From Erysipelotrichaceae bacterium (GTDB taxonomy: Bacteria; Bacillota_I; Bacilli_A; Erysipelotrichales; Erysipelotrichaceae): a stretch of DNA of 33,492 nt. Every line of letters begins with the position of its first letter. Position 1 is the stretch's first letter. The notes beneath the pieces were generated by a model that saw only the letters and a list, made by a program, of their open reading frames with translations, was not told the DNA's origin and did no database searches. Made by a program: the position numbers and the translations under genes. Below are positions 8,097-16,854 of this stretch, in pieces. The stretch is from assembly GCA_019415435.1 (NCBI GenBank), contig DXZE01000020.1:1-33492 (forward strand), in the 5' to 3' direction.

Positions 8097-10161
8097 GAAA
8101 TGGGTGCCTGTACTGCTTGCTTTATGCATGATTTCAGGCTGTATACCTACCAAACGCCATGACGATACTATTTCGATAGGCGTATGGCTTCATGAAGTAT
8201 GCAGGCAGTCAGGCATCATCTCTCATGCATCAGAGAAACCGTATTTTAAAGATATCAAGAAATCAAATGCATACTTTGATGATGTACAGGCTGCCGTTGA
8301 ATGGAAGATCATTTCTCCAGAAGATTCGTTCTCTCTGGAAGATGGACTGGACAGACAATGGACAGCCTATACTCTCATGAATCTTTCTGGAGAAAAGACA
8401 GATTCCAAAGTAGAGATTAAAGATATTTCTGATACAAAGTTTCCGGCACAGGTCCAGGCTTCTGCTGCTTCAGGTTTGATGCATGTTGATCATAACAATC
8501 GTTTTTATCCAAAGAAGAAAATCAATAAAAAGGAGGCTGAAGATTTATTACATAAAGTTGTAGATAAAATTAATAATCAGAAGATAACGGATACACATAC
8601 AGGTATAGACTGGAAAGAAGGATTAAAGGTAAGTGAGTTTCAACCTCTTTCTTTCAATGCCGGAACTAACGAAGCTGTTCTGCCGCAGGGTGTTCAGGCT
8701 GTAAGAGGAGAGATACTCCATTGGCAGGATGAAAGTGGTACAGACTTCTGGAAAGAAGTCAGTGATGTTTCTGAGAATACTGTAGCTTTAAAAGACATTG
8801 ATATTTTATCGAAAGCAGAAACGATGGATTTATCCGGCAGTGCTGATTTAAACTTCAATGACGCTGAGATTATCGATGGAAACGGTAATGTCATCCAAAA
8901 GGGAAACATACAGCCGCATATCGTTACTACGTCCACAAGACCATTAACACGATCTTTTGATATCCATGGCTTTAATGTCAGCTTAACATCTTCTGCCTCC
9001 TCAGTGAATTGTGAAGTATCCAGAACTATGCCAACCGGATCAAAACTCTATGGAAATGTCAGAGCAGCTGGTGTACATGTGGATTACAGCTGGAAGTCAG
9101 AAGACACAGATGTTAAAAATGCATACTTTAAAGTGAATTTTACTTCTTCTGAAGAAATTGGTTTAAAGAACAGTGACTACAAACATGTTTATGCTGATTT
9201 TGAAGATGTAAAGCCGCAGGAATTTCTTTCCCGGATTACAAGTGTATGGAAGGCTAAGAACGATGTCATTGATGACACATTGACACTAGCTGAAATCCGT
9301 CTGCCGGTTCCTGGCGCGCCAATGGTGAATGTATCCTTAAAACTGGATTTAACAATTGGCATAGAAGGCAGGGCTGTCATTGCTTTAAAACAGGTTAATT
9401 GTGTTGGATGTGAAGTCAGAAATGGTGCTATGCGTGTCATTAGAGATACAAAGAATGAACAGAATACATCCTTCAGAGCCAATGCAAAGGCACTTGTAGG
9501 AATGCGCCTGGGTCTTGATTTAACGAAGTTTACACTGGCAGATGTTGGGGTTGAAGCAGGCGCAAAGGCTAGTATGAAGACTACTGTACATCTTTATGAT
9601 GAAGAAGGCAGACACAGTACACAGACTACAGATGTACCAGCAGATGCCGTAGATGCGGCTGCTGACGGCAATCAGAATGTATTAGTATGCAGTGATTTAC
9701 AGGCATATGGCATCATCAATATCAAACTGAATTCTTCTTCTACTGCTCTTGGAAAGGCGGGCTTATCAGGTACATACAGTATCCTGAATGATAAGAATGC
9801 ATCTTTAATACCAGGTGGAAAAGGACATCTGGAAAACTTTCAGTTTGTAGATAAATGCACACGTAGAAACAGACAGAAGAAAACATCCAGTGATCAGCTT
9901 TCAGTCACAAATCAGATAACTCTTGAAAAATACTCTGTAGCTGTACATGCAGGAAGCGGCTATCAGATACAGATAATATCTTTACCATCCGGATATACAA
10001 AGAATCAGCTGCGCTATGCAAGCAGTGATCCTTCGGTAGCTTCTGTAGCTGATAATGGATATATCACAGCTTACAAGAGCGGTGGGGCAGTGATCACAAT
10101 TGAAACAGATGATCATGTAAAGAAGATCTCATGTTCCGTAATTGTACCCCAGGCAGGATGA
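8074..10161 (+). CDS. Large lipoprotein with SLH-like and Big_2-like domains, T7SS-associated
   Basis: 695 residues, predicted to be lipid-anchored outside the membrane. The N-terminus has basic residues, a hydrophobic stretch (VPVLLALCMIS) and a lipobox ISGC with Cys23. Two segments (about 57-104 and 115-167) resemble S-layer homology repeats: each has an F/I-x-D-I opening, an alanine-rich helix ending in a G/K-hydrophobic turn, and a later helix. The C-terminus (about 612-695) looks like a bacterial Ig-like group 2 domain (YASSDPSVASVADNGYITAY). The middle (about 170-600) is beta-rich, with a C-V-G-C pair at 443-446, and I recognise no family. It overlaps the WXG100 gene by 23 bases and the EssC-like gene starts one base after its stop. 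A wall- or surface-facing partner of the secretion machine is an inference from position. Confidence 0.75.
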   Translation: MRPLSSIKKWVPVLLALCMISGCIPTKRHDDTISIGVWLHEVCRQSGIISHASEKPYFKDIKKSNAYFDDVQAAVEWKIISPEDSFSLEDGLDRQWTAYTLMNLSGEKTDSKVEIKDISDTKFPAQVQASAASGLMHVDHNNRFYPKKKINKKEAEDLLHKVVDKINNQKITDTHTGIDWKEGLKVSEFQPLSFNAGTNEAVLPQGVQAVRGEILHWQDESGTDFWKEVSDVSENTVALKDIDILSKAETMDLSGSADLNFNDAEIIDGNGNVIQKGNIQPHIVTTSTRPLTRSFDIHGFNVSLTSSASSVNCEVSRTMPTGSKLYGNVRAAGVHVDYSWKSEDTDVKNAYFKVNFTSSEEIGLKNSDYKHVYADFEDVKPQEFLSRITSVWKAKNDVIDDTLTLAEIRLPVPGAPMVNVSLKLDLTIGIEGRAVIALKQVNCVGCEVRNGAMRVIRDTKNEQNTSFRANAKALVGMRLGLDLTKFTLADVGVEAGAKASMKTTVHLYDEEGRHSTQTTDVPADAVDAAADGNQNVLVCSDLQAYGIINIKLNSSSTALGKAGLSGTYSILNDKNASLIPGGKGHLENFQFVDKCTRRNRQKKTSSDQLSVTNQITLEKYSVAVHAGSGYQIQIISLPSGYTKNQLRYASSDPSVASVADNGYITAYKSGGAVITIETDDHVKKISCSVIVPQAG

Positions 10162-10162
10162 T

Positions 10163-13100
10163 ATGATTGTCATTGTTTATGAAGAAAGCAATGTCTTTCA
10201 ATACGAAATTCAGAATCATGGCAACATACAGGTTTTAAAAGGAGAGATAGAAGTTGTCAGATCTAACGGCTTCTGTCATCTCCTGCCTTCTGAAAATCTG
10301 ATTGTTAATACTGTCAATATAGAACATGACACACATGTTTTATGTACACAAAAAGATACAAATACCAAAGCAGATATATTCTTTCTGCTACATGATAAAG
10401 CCTCCTGCTGGGGTTGTTTCAGGATACAGGAAACGGTGTCCATAGGGAGTCATAAAGATTGTGATATTGTCATGCATACACCTCTTGTAAGAAACCAGAG
10501 TATATGGATAGATGGTATCCATCGTCTGATTTATTATGAAGGGCCATATGGGTTTGGATATGATGGTAAAAGAATCGGAAAGCAATGTCTTGTAAAGGAT
10601 GGCGCTCTATTGACATTTCTCAATGTCAGAATCATCATTGCCGGAAATGCATTGTATTGCATGCATACAGAATCTCTTGATATATCTTTAAAGCCATATC
10701 AGGAAGAAACCATGCATAAAGTATATCCATCAGATACAAAGCAGAAGATATATGGCATGATTCCTGTAATAAAGCAGGAAATCACAATTGAAGTCAAACG
10801 ACCGGATATATCGTTAGCTGTGGATGTCAGAATGGTTTCTTCAGCCTTTGGAACGTCTATGCTGATGGCATTAGCATCTTTATGTGCCGGATACTTATCT
10901 ATACGTAGAATTCTGAATAATGGTGGTGAGATACTGGAAGGTATATCCATGATTCTCTTTCCATCAGTTATGCTTGTATCTTTGTTTCTGTTTCAGCCTC
11001 TGGCAAAATTTATCAATAAAAGGATGAAAAGAAAGAAAACAGAAAATGAAAGAAAAGCGTATGAGATGTATCTGATGGGATTGCATGAAAAGATACGTCA
11101 GTTTGTCTATGCCTATCGGAAGAGCAGTACGGAATGGTATCCCTCACCAGGGATACTTGCAAATGAATGGATATCACATTCGGTCTGTTATGTACAAAGG
11201 AAAGAAGCTCCAGTACTTGTCAGATGTGGAGAAAGAAATGATTTACCGGTTGTACATCTGAAAAGAAACTGGGAAGAGACAGATAATGGCATACAGAAAA
11301 TGATAAAAACATTCCAGAAAAATATGCTGGATGGCTATCCATCTCCATGGCTGGTTGATATATTGCAGTATCAGAAGATACTTCTTTTAAAAGGCACAAA
11401 ACAGCAGGAATTGTTCATGAATCTTGTGATTCAGATCGTATGCCGCTATGAACTTCCTGTCATCTTCTGTTTTCATAATGTGGAAGACGAGAAACTGTTA
11501 TGGATGCGCAAGATAACGCAGGTATATCGTAATGGCATGCGGTTAATCGCAAAGAATCAGGCAGAACTGCAGTCAATAATGAAAAGTATGGATTCTGATA
11601 TCTGCATTTGCTTTACGGATCATATGATGAATATGAATGATATGCCGCATGTACATATGATCATGATGCAGAATCAGGATTATGAAATACCATGTGATCT
11701 GTATCTTGATGCAGAACATGGTATCTACAGGGACACGGTCAATAATGAGACCGGTCAATTCAGCTATCATGGGGAAAGTATTCCAATAGAGCAGATGTTT
11801 CATGGATGTAAGGAATCTTTTGAAGATAAGAATGATCATAGTTTTCTTTCGGTTCATTCAGCTGCATCAGTAAAAGATCTTCATATAGCATCTAACTGGC
11901 AGAACAATCATGCAGATGATCATCTGATGGCATATATAGGTCTGGATCATCATAATAAAAGAATTGTATTAGATCTTAATGAAAGAAGAGATGGACCGCA
12001 TGGATTGATTGCGGGGATGACTGGCAGCGGTAAGTCAGAGTTTCTTTTAAATATGATTTTATCTCTGGCAGTGAATTATTCTCCATCGGAAGTACACTTT
12101 GTGCTGATTGATTTTAAAGGAGGAGGTGCATTTTCAGCATTAACATATACAGAATATCCATTGCCGCACATTGCCGGCTGTCTTACCAATCTTGATGAAA
12201 TGCAGATGAACAGGGCTCTTGTTTCCTTTCATATTGAATGTGAAAGAAGAGAAAAACTGTTTACTAAAATGAGTCAGCTTATAAATGGTTCCATCATGAA
12301 TGTACAGGAATACCGTAAGCAGTGGAAAGAAGATATGGAATTACCATATCTCAGTGATCTTGTGATTATTGTTGATGAATTTGCAGAGTTAAAGAAACTG
12401 CAGCCTGAATTTCTGGATGAACTTGTGTCTTTGGCAAGAATCGGCAGAAGTCTTGGTCTGCATCTGATTCTCAGTACACAGAAACCAGGCGGGGTAGTTA
12501 ATGATCAGATCTGGTCTAACTGCTCTCTTAGAATCTGTATGAAAGTCGCAGATCGTCAGGATTCTTATGAGATGCTGCATCATGATAAAGCTATGAATCT
12601 GCGTGAAGCGGGCAGTTTTATACTGCAGACAGATGACAATGAAATAGCAGGTATTGGCGGATATGTGAACACAAGTCAGTATCCAGGGAATATGTATGTA
12701 AAAGTAAGAGATCATATGGGGAGAATCGTTTCTTATAAGAAACATTCATCTAATGAAATTACCCAGCTTTCATCTGTATTAAAAGAAATATCCTTAACAG
12801 AATGTAAGCATCCGGAATATCCGTTATGGCTGGATGAGATAGAGTCTGTAGCTTTGAGGAATGTTGTTCCTGGTAGACGTATCATAGGTATTTTTGATGA
12901 TTATTATCACCGCAGGCAATGCTATCTCACATTGAAGAAATATCAGAATGTTCTTGTTGTATGCAGAAACTTTGATGAAAGAAGAAATATGTTAAAAGTC
13001 ATGCAGGAATCTTTACAGGATGCTTTAAAGAAACAGGAACAGATCATCATTCTGGATCCTTTATGCAATGAATCTTATACCGATGATAGAACGCTGTATT

Positions 13101-13498
13101 ATTCATACGATGATGAACAGGGTATGAATGACTTATGGTCACAATTACGAAAGCATAAGCGTGTTTCCGGCTCTGTGTGGCTGATCCTAACGGACTTATC
13201 ATTATTCAGAAAATTAAATCCTGTTCATATGGATTATCTCCATGAATGTCTGGAACATAGCGGGGACAGAAACATACAGGTAATACTATTTGCGTCATCT
13301 ATTCATGCTGTATCATACCGGGATCTTACTTTTATACAGGAAAGAATGATTTTGGATGATGCAGGATTACAGGAAATCCAGCAGACATTAGATACAACCG
13401 AGAAAGTCCTTTCCAAAAAGAAGGGAGGAGGTCTTATCAAAAGAGAACATGTATTAGCTTTCAGGAGATGTACATATACAGGTGAAACACATGCATGA
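10163..13498 (+). CDS. essC: EssC/YukB-like FHA-FtsK/SpoIIIE ATPase, shortened
   Basis: Probable motor of type VII secretion. In order: an N-terminal FHA-like region (about 80-160, with SIGSHKDCDI), two membrane helices (about 226-250 and 263-285), a linker domain (about 290-590), then one complete FtsK/SpoIIIE ATPase with Walker A GMTGSGKS (618-625, Lys624) and Walker B LVIIVDEFAEL (Asp738-Glu739). The remainder (about 870-1111) is placed like a second ATPase but has no Walker A: the expected loop reads VVCRNFDERR. Staphylococcus aureus EssC is near 1480 residues with further ATPase modules; here the protein is 1111. The ATG at 10163 follows an AGGCAGG and is preferred to an upstream TTG inside the lipoprotein gene. 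The 3' end overlaps the YukD-like gene by 8 bases. Confidence 0.88.
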   Translation: MIVIVYEESNVFQYEIQNHGNIQVLKGEIEVVRSNGFCHLLPSENLIVNTVNIEHDTHVLCTQKDTNTKADIFFLLHDKASCWGCFRIQETVSIGSHKDCDIVMHTPLVRNQSIWIDGIHRLIYYEGPYGFGYDGKRIGKQCLVKDGALLTFLNVRIIIAGNALYCMHTESLDISLKPYQEETMHKVYPSDTKQKIYGMIPVIKQEITIEVKRPDISLAVDVRMVSSAFGTSMLMALASLCAGYLSIRRILNNGGEILEGISMILFPSVMLVSLFLFQPLAKFINKRMKRKKTENERKAYEMYLMGLHEKIRQFVYAYRKSSTEWYPSPGILANEWISHSVCYVQRKEAPVLVRCGERNDLPVVHLKRNWEETDNGIQKMIKTFQKNMLDGYPSPWLVDILQYQKILLLKGTKQQELFMNLVIQIVCRYELPVIFCFHNVEDEKLLWMRKITQVYRNGMRLIAKNQAELQSIMKSMDSDICICFTDHMMNMNDMPHVHMIMMQNQDYEIPCDLYLDAEHGIYRDTVNNETGQFSYHGESIPIEQMFHGCKESFEDKNDHSFLSVHSAASVKDLHIASNWQNNHADDHLMAYIGLDHHNKRIVLDLNERRDGPHGLIAGMTGSGKSEFLLNMILSLAVNYSPSEVHFVLIDFKGGGAFSALTYTEYPLPHIAGCLTNLDEMQMNRALVSFHIECERREKLFTKMSQLINGSIMNVQEYRKQWKEDMELPYLSDLVIIVDEFAELKKLQPEFLDELVSLARIGRSLGLHLILSTQKPGGVVNDQIWSNCSLRICMKVADRQDSYEMLHHDKAMNLREAGSFILQTDDNEIAGIGGYVNTSQYPGNMYVKVRDHMGRIVSYKKHSSNEITQLSSVLKEISLTECKHPEYPLWLDEIESVALRNVVPGRRIIGIFDDYYHRRQCYLTLKKYQNVLVVCRNFDERRNMLKVMQESLQDALKKQEQIIILDPLCNESYTDDRTLYYSYDDEQGMNDLWSQLRKHKRVSGSVWLILTDLSLFRKLNPVHMDYLHECLEHSGDRNIQVILFASSIHAVSYRDLTFIQERMILDDAGLQEIQQTLDTTEKVLSKKKGGGLIKREHVLAFRRCTYTGETHA

Positions 13499-13718
13499 AG
13501 TTACAATCTTTATAAAACTGATTGATCATACATATGAATGTTCTGTACCTTCCAAAGCGTGTTTTGCGGATATCGTGAAACTGCTGAAGGATGATGTATC
13601 TGTAAATACAGATCGTATCTATGTATATGATGCATCGGTGATGAAAGCAGTGGATCCGGATATATCCTTAGATAATCTCGGTATAGAAGATGGCATGAGT
13701 TTCCTGGTGATTGCATGA
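13491..13718 (+). CDS. YukD-like ubiquitin-fold protein
   Basis: 75 residues with the beta-grasp pattern of the YukD/EsaB family of type VII secretion: strand VTIFIKLIDHTYECSV, helix FADIVKLLKDD, then strands ending in the hydrophobic MSFLVIA. EsaB/YukD proteins are cytoplasmic accessory factors of Firmicute T7SS. The ATG overlaps the end of the EssC-like gene by 8 bases and has AGGTGA 6 bases upstream; a GTG nine bases earlier is possible. It is the last gene of the locus. No terminator is visible before the truB promoter. Confidence 0.75.
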   Translation: MHEVTIFIKLIDHTYECSVPSKACFADIVKLLKDDVSVNTDRIYVYDASVMKAVDPDISLDNLGIEDGMSFLVIA

Positions 13719-13729
13719 TATTCTGATTT

Positions 13730-13758
13730 TTGGCAAAGTTAACAATACTTGCTATAAT
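13730..13758 (+). promoter_or_regulatory. Strong promoter immediately before truB
   Basis: TTGGCA (13730-13735), 17-bp spacer and perfect TATAAT (13753-13758). The truB ATG begins at 13767, only 8 bases beyond the -10 box, so the expected start of transcription falls at or within 3 bases of the start codon. There is no Shine-Dalgarno sequence in between, which implies a leaderless message from this promoter. Confidence 0.85.
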
Positions 13759-13766
13759 AGCACGGT

Positions 13767-14609
13767 ATGAATGGTGTCTTACTGTTAAATAAGCCTTCAG
13801 GCATGACTTCTTTTCAGGCTGTAAACAAGTGTCGTAACATCCTGCATGAAAAGAAAGCAGGACATTCCGGTACGCTGGATCCGAATGCCTCTGGTCTTAT
13901 GATTCTCTTCTTTGGTAAATATACAAAGTTAGTACCATACTGCGTACATGATCATAAACATTACCAGGCTTCTTTTATCATGGGTAAAAAAACAGATACC
14001 CAGGATATATGGGGTAATGTGATCGATGAAAAGGAAACACATGATCATACGGAAGAAGAAATTCAGCATGCTGTAAACAATATGCTTGGTGATATTGAAC
14101 AGATACCGCCTATGTATTCTGCCTTGAAGAAAGATGGCCATAAACTCTACGAATATGCAAGAAAAGGTATAACAGTAGAAAGAAAGCCAAGAAAGGTATA
14201 TGTTTCTTATCTGAAAGTAACGCATGATGAAAAAAAATGGCATATGGATGCGATTGTATCCTCTGGTACTTATATTCGTACTTTAATTGAAGATTTCTGT
14301 GCCTCTTTAGAGGAATATGGCTGTATGAGTGCATTAACAAGAGTTGGCATTGAAGATCTGAAGCTGAGTGATGCCGTATCCTTAGAAGATGTAAATGAAA
14401 ATTCTCTTCTTAAGGATCCTAAAAAGATACTTGATCCTGTATGGCATATTATGCCTGTAGAACAGGAGAAAGAAGTACGCAATGGCAAAGCATTAGCTTT
14501 AAATGAAACCTATGACAAACTGATTCTTACCAGTATGAATGGGGAAATACTTGCATCATATGAAAAGAAAGATGATGGTTTGTATCATTGTGTCAGGGGG
14601 CTTTATTGA
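13767..14609 (+). CDS. truB: tRNA pseudouridine(55) synthase TruB
   Basis: Converts U55 in the T-loop of tRNAs to pseudouridine. The N-terminus NGVLLLNKPSGMTSFQAV is the canonical family start, and the catalytic motif GTLDPNASGL places the nucleophile at Asp38. Motifs YSALKKDGHKLYEYARKG and SSGTYIRTL follow. The 280-residue length fits the short Firmicute form; the C-terminal PUA-like part is small. The start site is firm because the conserved N-terminus begins right at the ATG, yet no ribosome binding site precedes it. ribF starts 2 bases after the stop. Confidence 0.96.
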   Translation: MNGVLLLNKPSGMTSFQAVNKCRNILHEKKAGHSGTLDPNASGLMILFFGKYTKLVPYCVHDHKHYQASFIMGKKTDTQDIWGNVIDEKETHDHTEEEIQHAVNNMLGDIEQIPPMYSALKKDGHKLYEYARKGITVERKPRKVYVSYLKVTHDEKKWHMDAIVSSGTYIRTLIEDFCASLEEYGCMSALTRVGIEDLKLSDAVSLEDVNENSLLKDPKKILDPVWHIMPVEQEKEVRNGKALALNETYDKLILTSMNGEILASYEKKDDGLYHCVRGLY

Positions 14610-14611
14610 TT

Positions 14612-15541
14612 ATGCGTATTATCAGACTGGATATACATACAACAAGATATTACGATACGCCCATGTGTGCCTGCATAGGTTATTTTGATGGCATGCATTT
14701 AGGTCATAAAGCACTTGTAGATAAGACAATTCAGCTGGCTGAGAAATACCAGTGTGAATCAGCTTTGATTACCTTTGAACCAGATCCATGGGTTGCGATC
14801 AAAGGCATGCATAAGGTACAGCATATTACCACAATGAAAGAAAGAATTAACCGGGCTGTATCGCTTGGTATTCAGAATATCATCATTCTGGAATTTACTG
14901 CCGAGATGTCTCATTTATCACCAGATGATTTTATCAATCATATACTGAATCATCTGAATCTGAAGGCATTGGTATGTGGGTTTGATTTCCATTACGGTTA
15001 TATGGGCGCAGGTGATGCCATGAGTTTAAAGGAGCGTGTCGGCATTGATGTACATGTCGTAGATGCAATTAATGATGATGAAGGCAAGATATCTTCTACT
15101 CGTATTACAAAAGCGATTGAAAGCGGAGATATGATTTCTGCTTATCATATGCTTGGCTATTTCTTCAGTATTGAAGGAAAGGTAATTCATGGTCGTCGTC
15201 AGGGTACAGGCATCGGTTTTCCTACTGCTAACTTAGAGTATTCCGATGAATATATTCAGCCTAAAGGTGGTGTATATGCGGGCTTTGCCTTAATTGATAC
15301 AAAGCGTTACCGCTGTATGATCAACTATGGTCATAACCCGACATTTAACTATCGTAAGAAGATGTCATTAGAAGCGAATATCTTTAACTATTCCGGTGAT
15401 CTTTATGGCAAGACAATCAGACTGGAATTTGTTAAATATATCAGAGCGGAAGTAAAGTTTAAAAACCGCAATAATCTGATTATGCAGTTGGAACAGGACA
15501 CTCAGAAATGCAATCAGATTCTGCCAGAATATGAAAGATGA
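14612..15541 (+). CDS. ribF: Bifunctional riboflavin kinase/FAD synthetase
   Basis: Makes FMN and FAD from riboflavin and ATP. The N-terminal adenylyltransferase domain (about 1-155) carries IGYFDGMHLGH near residues 22-32 and the SSTRI motif. The C-terminal riboflavin kinase barrel (about 180-309) carries GIGFPTANLEY, GGVYAGFA and the NPTFNYRKK segment. The ATG at 14612 is chosen over one 24 bases upstream (inside truB) because AGGGGG stands 11 bases before it and the protein then starts like its family. 309 residues, normal length. It shares its last 11 bases with the next gene. Confidence 0.95.
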   Translation: MRIIRLDIHTTRYYDTPMCACIGYFDGMHLGHKALVDKTIQLAEKYQCESALITFEPDPWVAIKGMHKVQHITTMKERINRAVSLGIQNIIILEFTAEMSHLSPDDFINHILNHLNLKALVCGFDFHYGYMGAGDAMSLKERVGIDVHVVDAINDDEGKISSTRITKAIESGDMISAYHMLGYFFSIEGKVIHGRRQGTGIGFPTANLEYSDEYIQPKGGVYAGFALIDTKRYRCMINYGHNPTFNYRKKMSLEANIFNYSGDLYGKTIRLEFVKYIRAEVKFKNRNNLIMQLEQDTQKCNQILPEYER

Positions 15542-16850
15542 ATTTTTAAAGCAGATGCAGGATCTGCTCAAAGATGAATATCCTGCCTATGTACAATCTC
15601 TTTCTGATCCCCCTGAAAGAGGTTTTCGTATCAATACATTAAAGAATGCATCTGCGGATGCTTTCTTTAAAAAAGTATCAATAGCTCATACAAAATCACC
15701 ATTTGCGTCAAATGGTTTTTATCTGAAAGATACAATCAATCCTTCCTCTATGCCAGAGTATATGGCTGGAGCCTTTTATATGCAGGAACCATCTGCTTCT
15801 TCTGCCGTAACAATTCTGGATCCTAAACCGGGTATGGCTGTACTGGATCTTTGTGCAGCACCCGGATCCAAGACAACCCAGATACTTGAAAAGATACATC
15901 ATGAAGGAATAGTTATCGCTAATGAAATCAACCACAAGCGTGCGGAAGTATTACTCGAAAATGTCATGCGTAATGGTGCAGCTAATTGTATTGTCTTAAA
16001 TGATGATACACATACTTTAAGCAAAGCTTTCTCAGAATGCTTTGATCAGGTATTATGCGATGCACCTTGTTCTGGCGAAGGCATGATGCGCAGGGACACA
16101 GAAGCTAAAAAACAATGGTCTTTAGACCTGGTTAAACAATGTGCTTTAAGACAAACAGATATTCTGGAACAGGCATATGCCTGCTTAAAGAAGGGCGGTA
16201 CACTTGTCTATTCTACCTGTACATTAAATACAACAGAGAATGAACAACAGATCCTTCAGTTTTTACAAAGACATGAAGATATGCATATGATTCCTTCAGG
16301 AGTTTCTTTTGGTCATGATGGTGTAATTACTGATCATGATATCAATCTGGCAAGACGCATTTATCCAATGGATGGCGGCGAAGGTCACTTTGTCGCAAAG
16401 ATGCATAAGGATGGTTATGACGATACGGATCATTTTGCGTATCTGAAAACTACCGTGATTCCTTCTGATATTAAGAAGATGCTGAAGGAAGACCTGGATA
16501 AAGAATATCCATATCTCTATCTCTATAAAGACAGACTGTATGCAGGTACACATCCTTTTATCAAAACAGATGGCTGTCATGTCATGCGTAATCAGGTTCT
16601 TTTAGGTGAAATCAGAAAGAACCGGTTTATGTATCATCATCATGCGTTTGTGTCTGCTTACGCAGGTTTTAAGAGGCACTATGACATGAATGATGAGGAA
16701 GTGAAGCGGTATATGCATGGTGAACAGATTTCAGCAGATCTTCAGAAAGGATGGTATGCAATGTGCTATCATAGTTATGTTATCGGTGGTGGTAAATCAG
16801 ATGGCCATGCCTTAAAGAACCATTACCCGAAGGTATATCGTACACGTTAA
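15531..16850 (+). CDS. RsmF-like RNA m5C methyltransferase (NOL1/NOP2/Sun family)
   Basis: SAM-dependent RNA cytosine-5 methyltransferase, probably acting on 16S rRNA. The SAM site is LDLCAAPGSKTTQIL, the motif IV cysteine lies in DAPCSGEGMMRRD, and the motif VI catalytic cysteine in YSTCTLNTTENEQQ. The upstream YMQEPSASSAV segment is also typical. The C-terminal part (about 290-439) resembles the RsmF PUA-like extension and includes HPFIKTDGCHVM. 439 residues, the expected size for RsmF-type enzymes from Firmicutes. It starts inside the end of ribF without a clear ribosome binding site, so coupled translation is likely. Exact target base not determinable here. Confidence 0.88.
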   Translation: MKDEFLKQMQDLLKDEYPAYVQSLSDPPERGFRINTLKNASADAFFKKVSIAHTKSPFASNGFYLKDTINPSSMPEYMAGAFYMQEPSASSAVTILDPKPGMAVLDLCAAPGSKTTQILEKIHHEGIVIANEINHKRAEVLLENVMRNGAANCIVLNDDTHTLSKAFSECFDQVLCDAPCSGEGMMRRDTEAKKQWSLDLVKQCALRQTDILEQAYACLKKGGTLVYSTCTLNTTENEQQILQFLQRHEDMHMIPSGVSFGHDGVITDHDINLARRIYPMDGGEGHFVAKMHKDGYDDTDHFAYLKTTVIPSDIKKMLKEDLDKEYPYLYLYKDRLYAGTHPFIKTDGCHVMRNQVLLGEIRKNRFMYHHHAFVSAYAGFKRHYDMNDEEVKRYMHGEQISADLQKGWYAMCYHSYVIGGGKSDGHALKNHYPKVYRTR

Positions 16851-16854
16851 GTTT

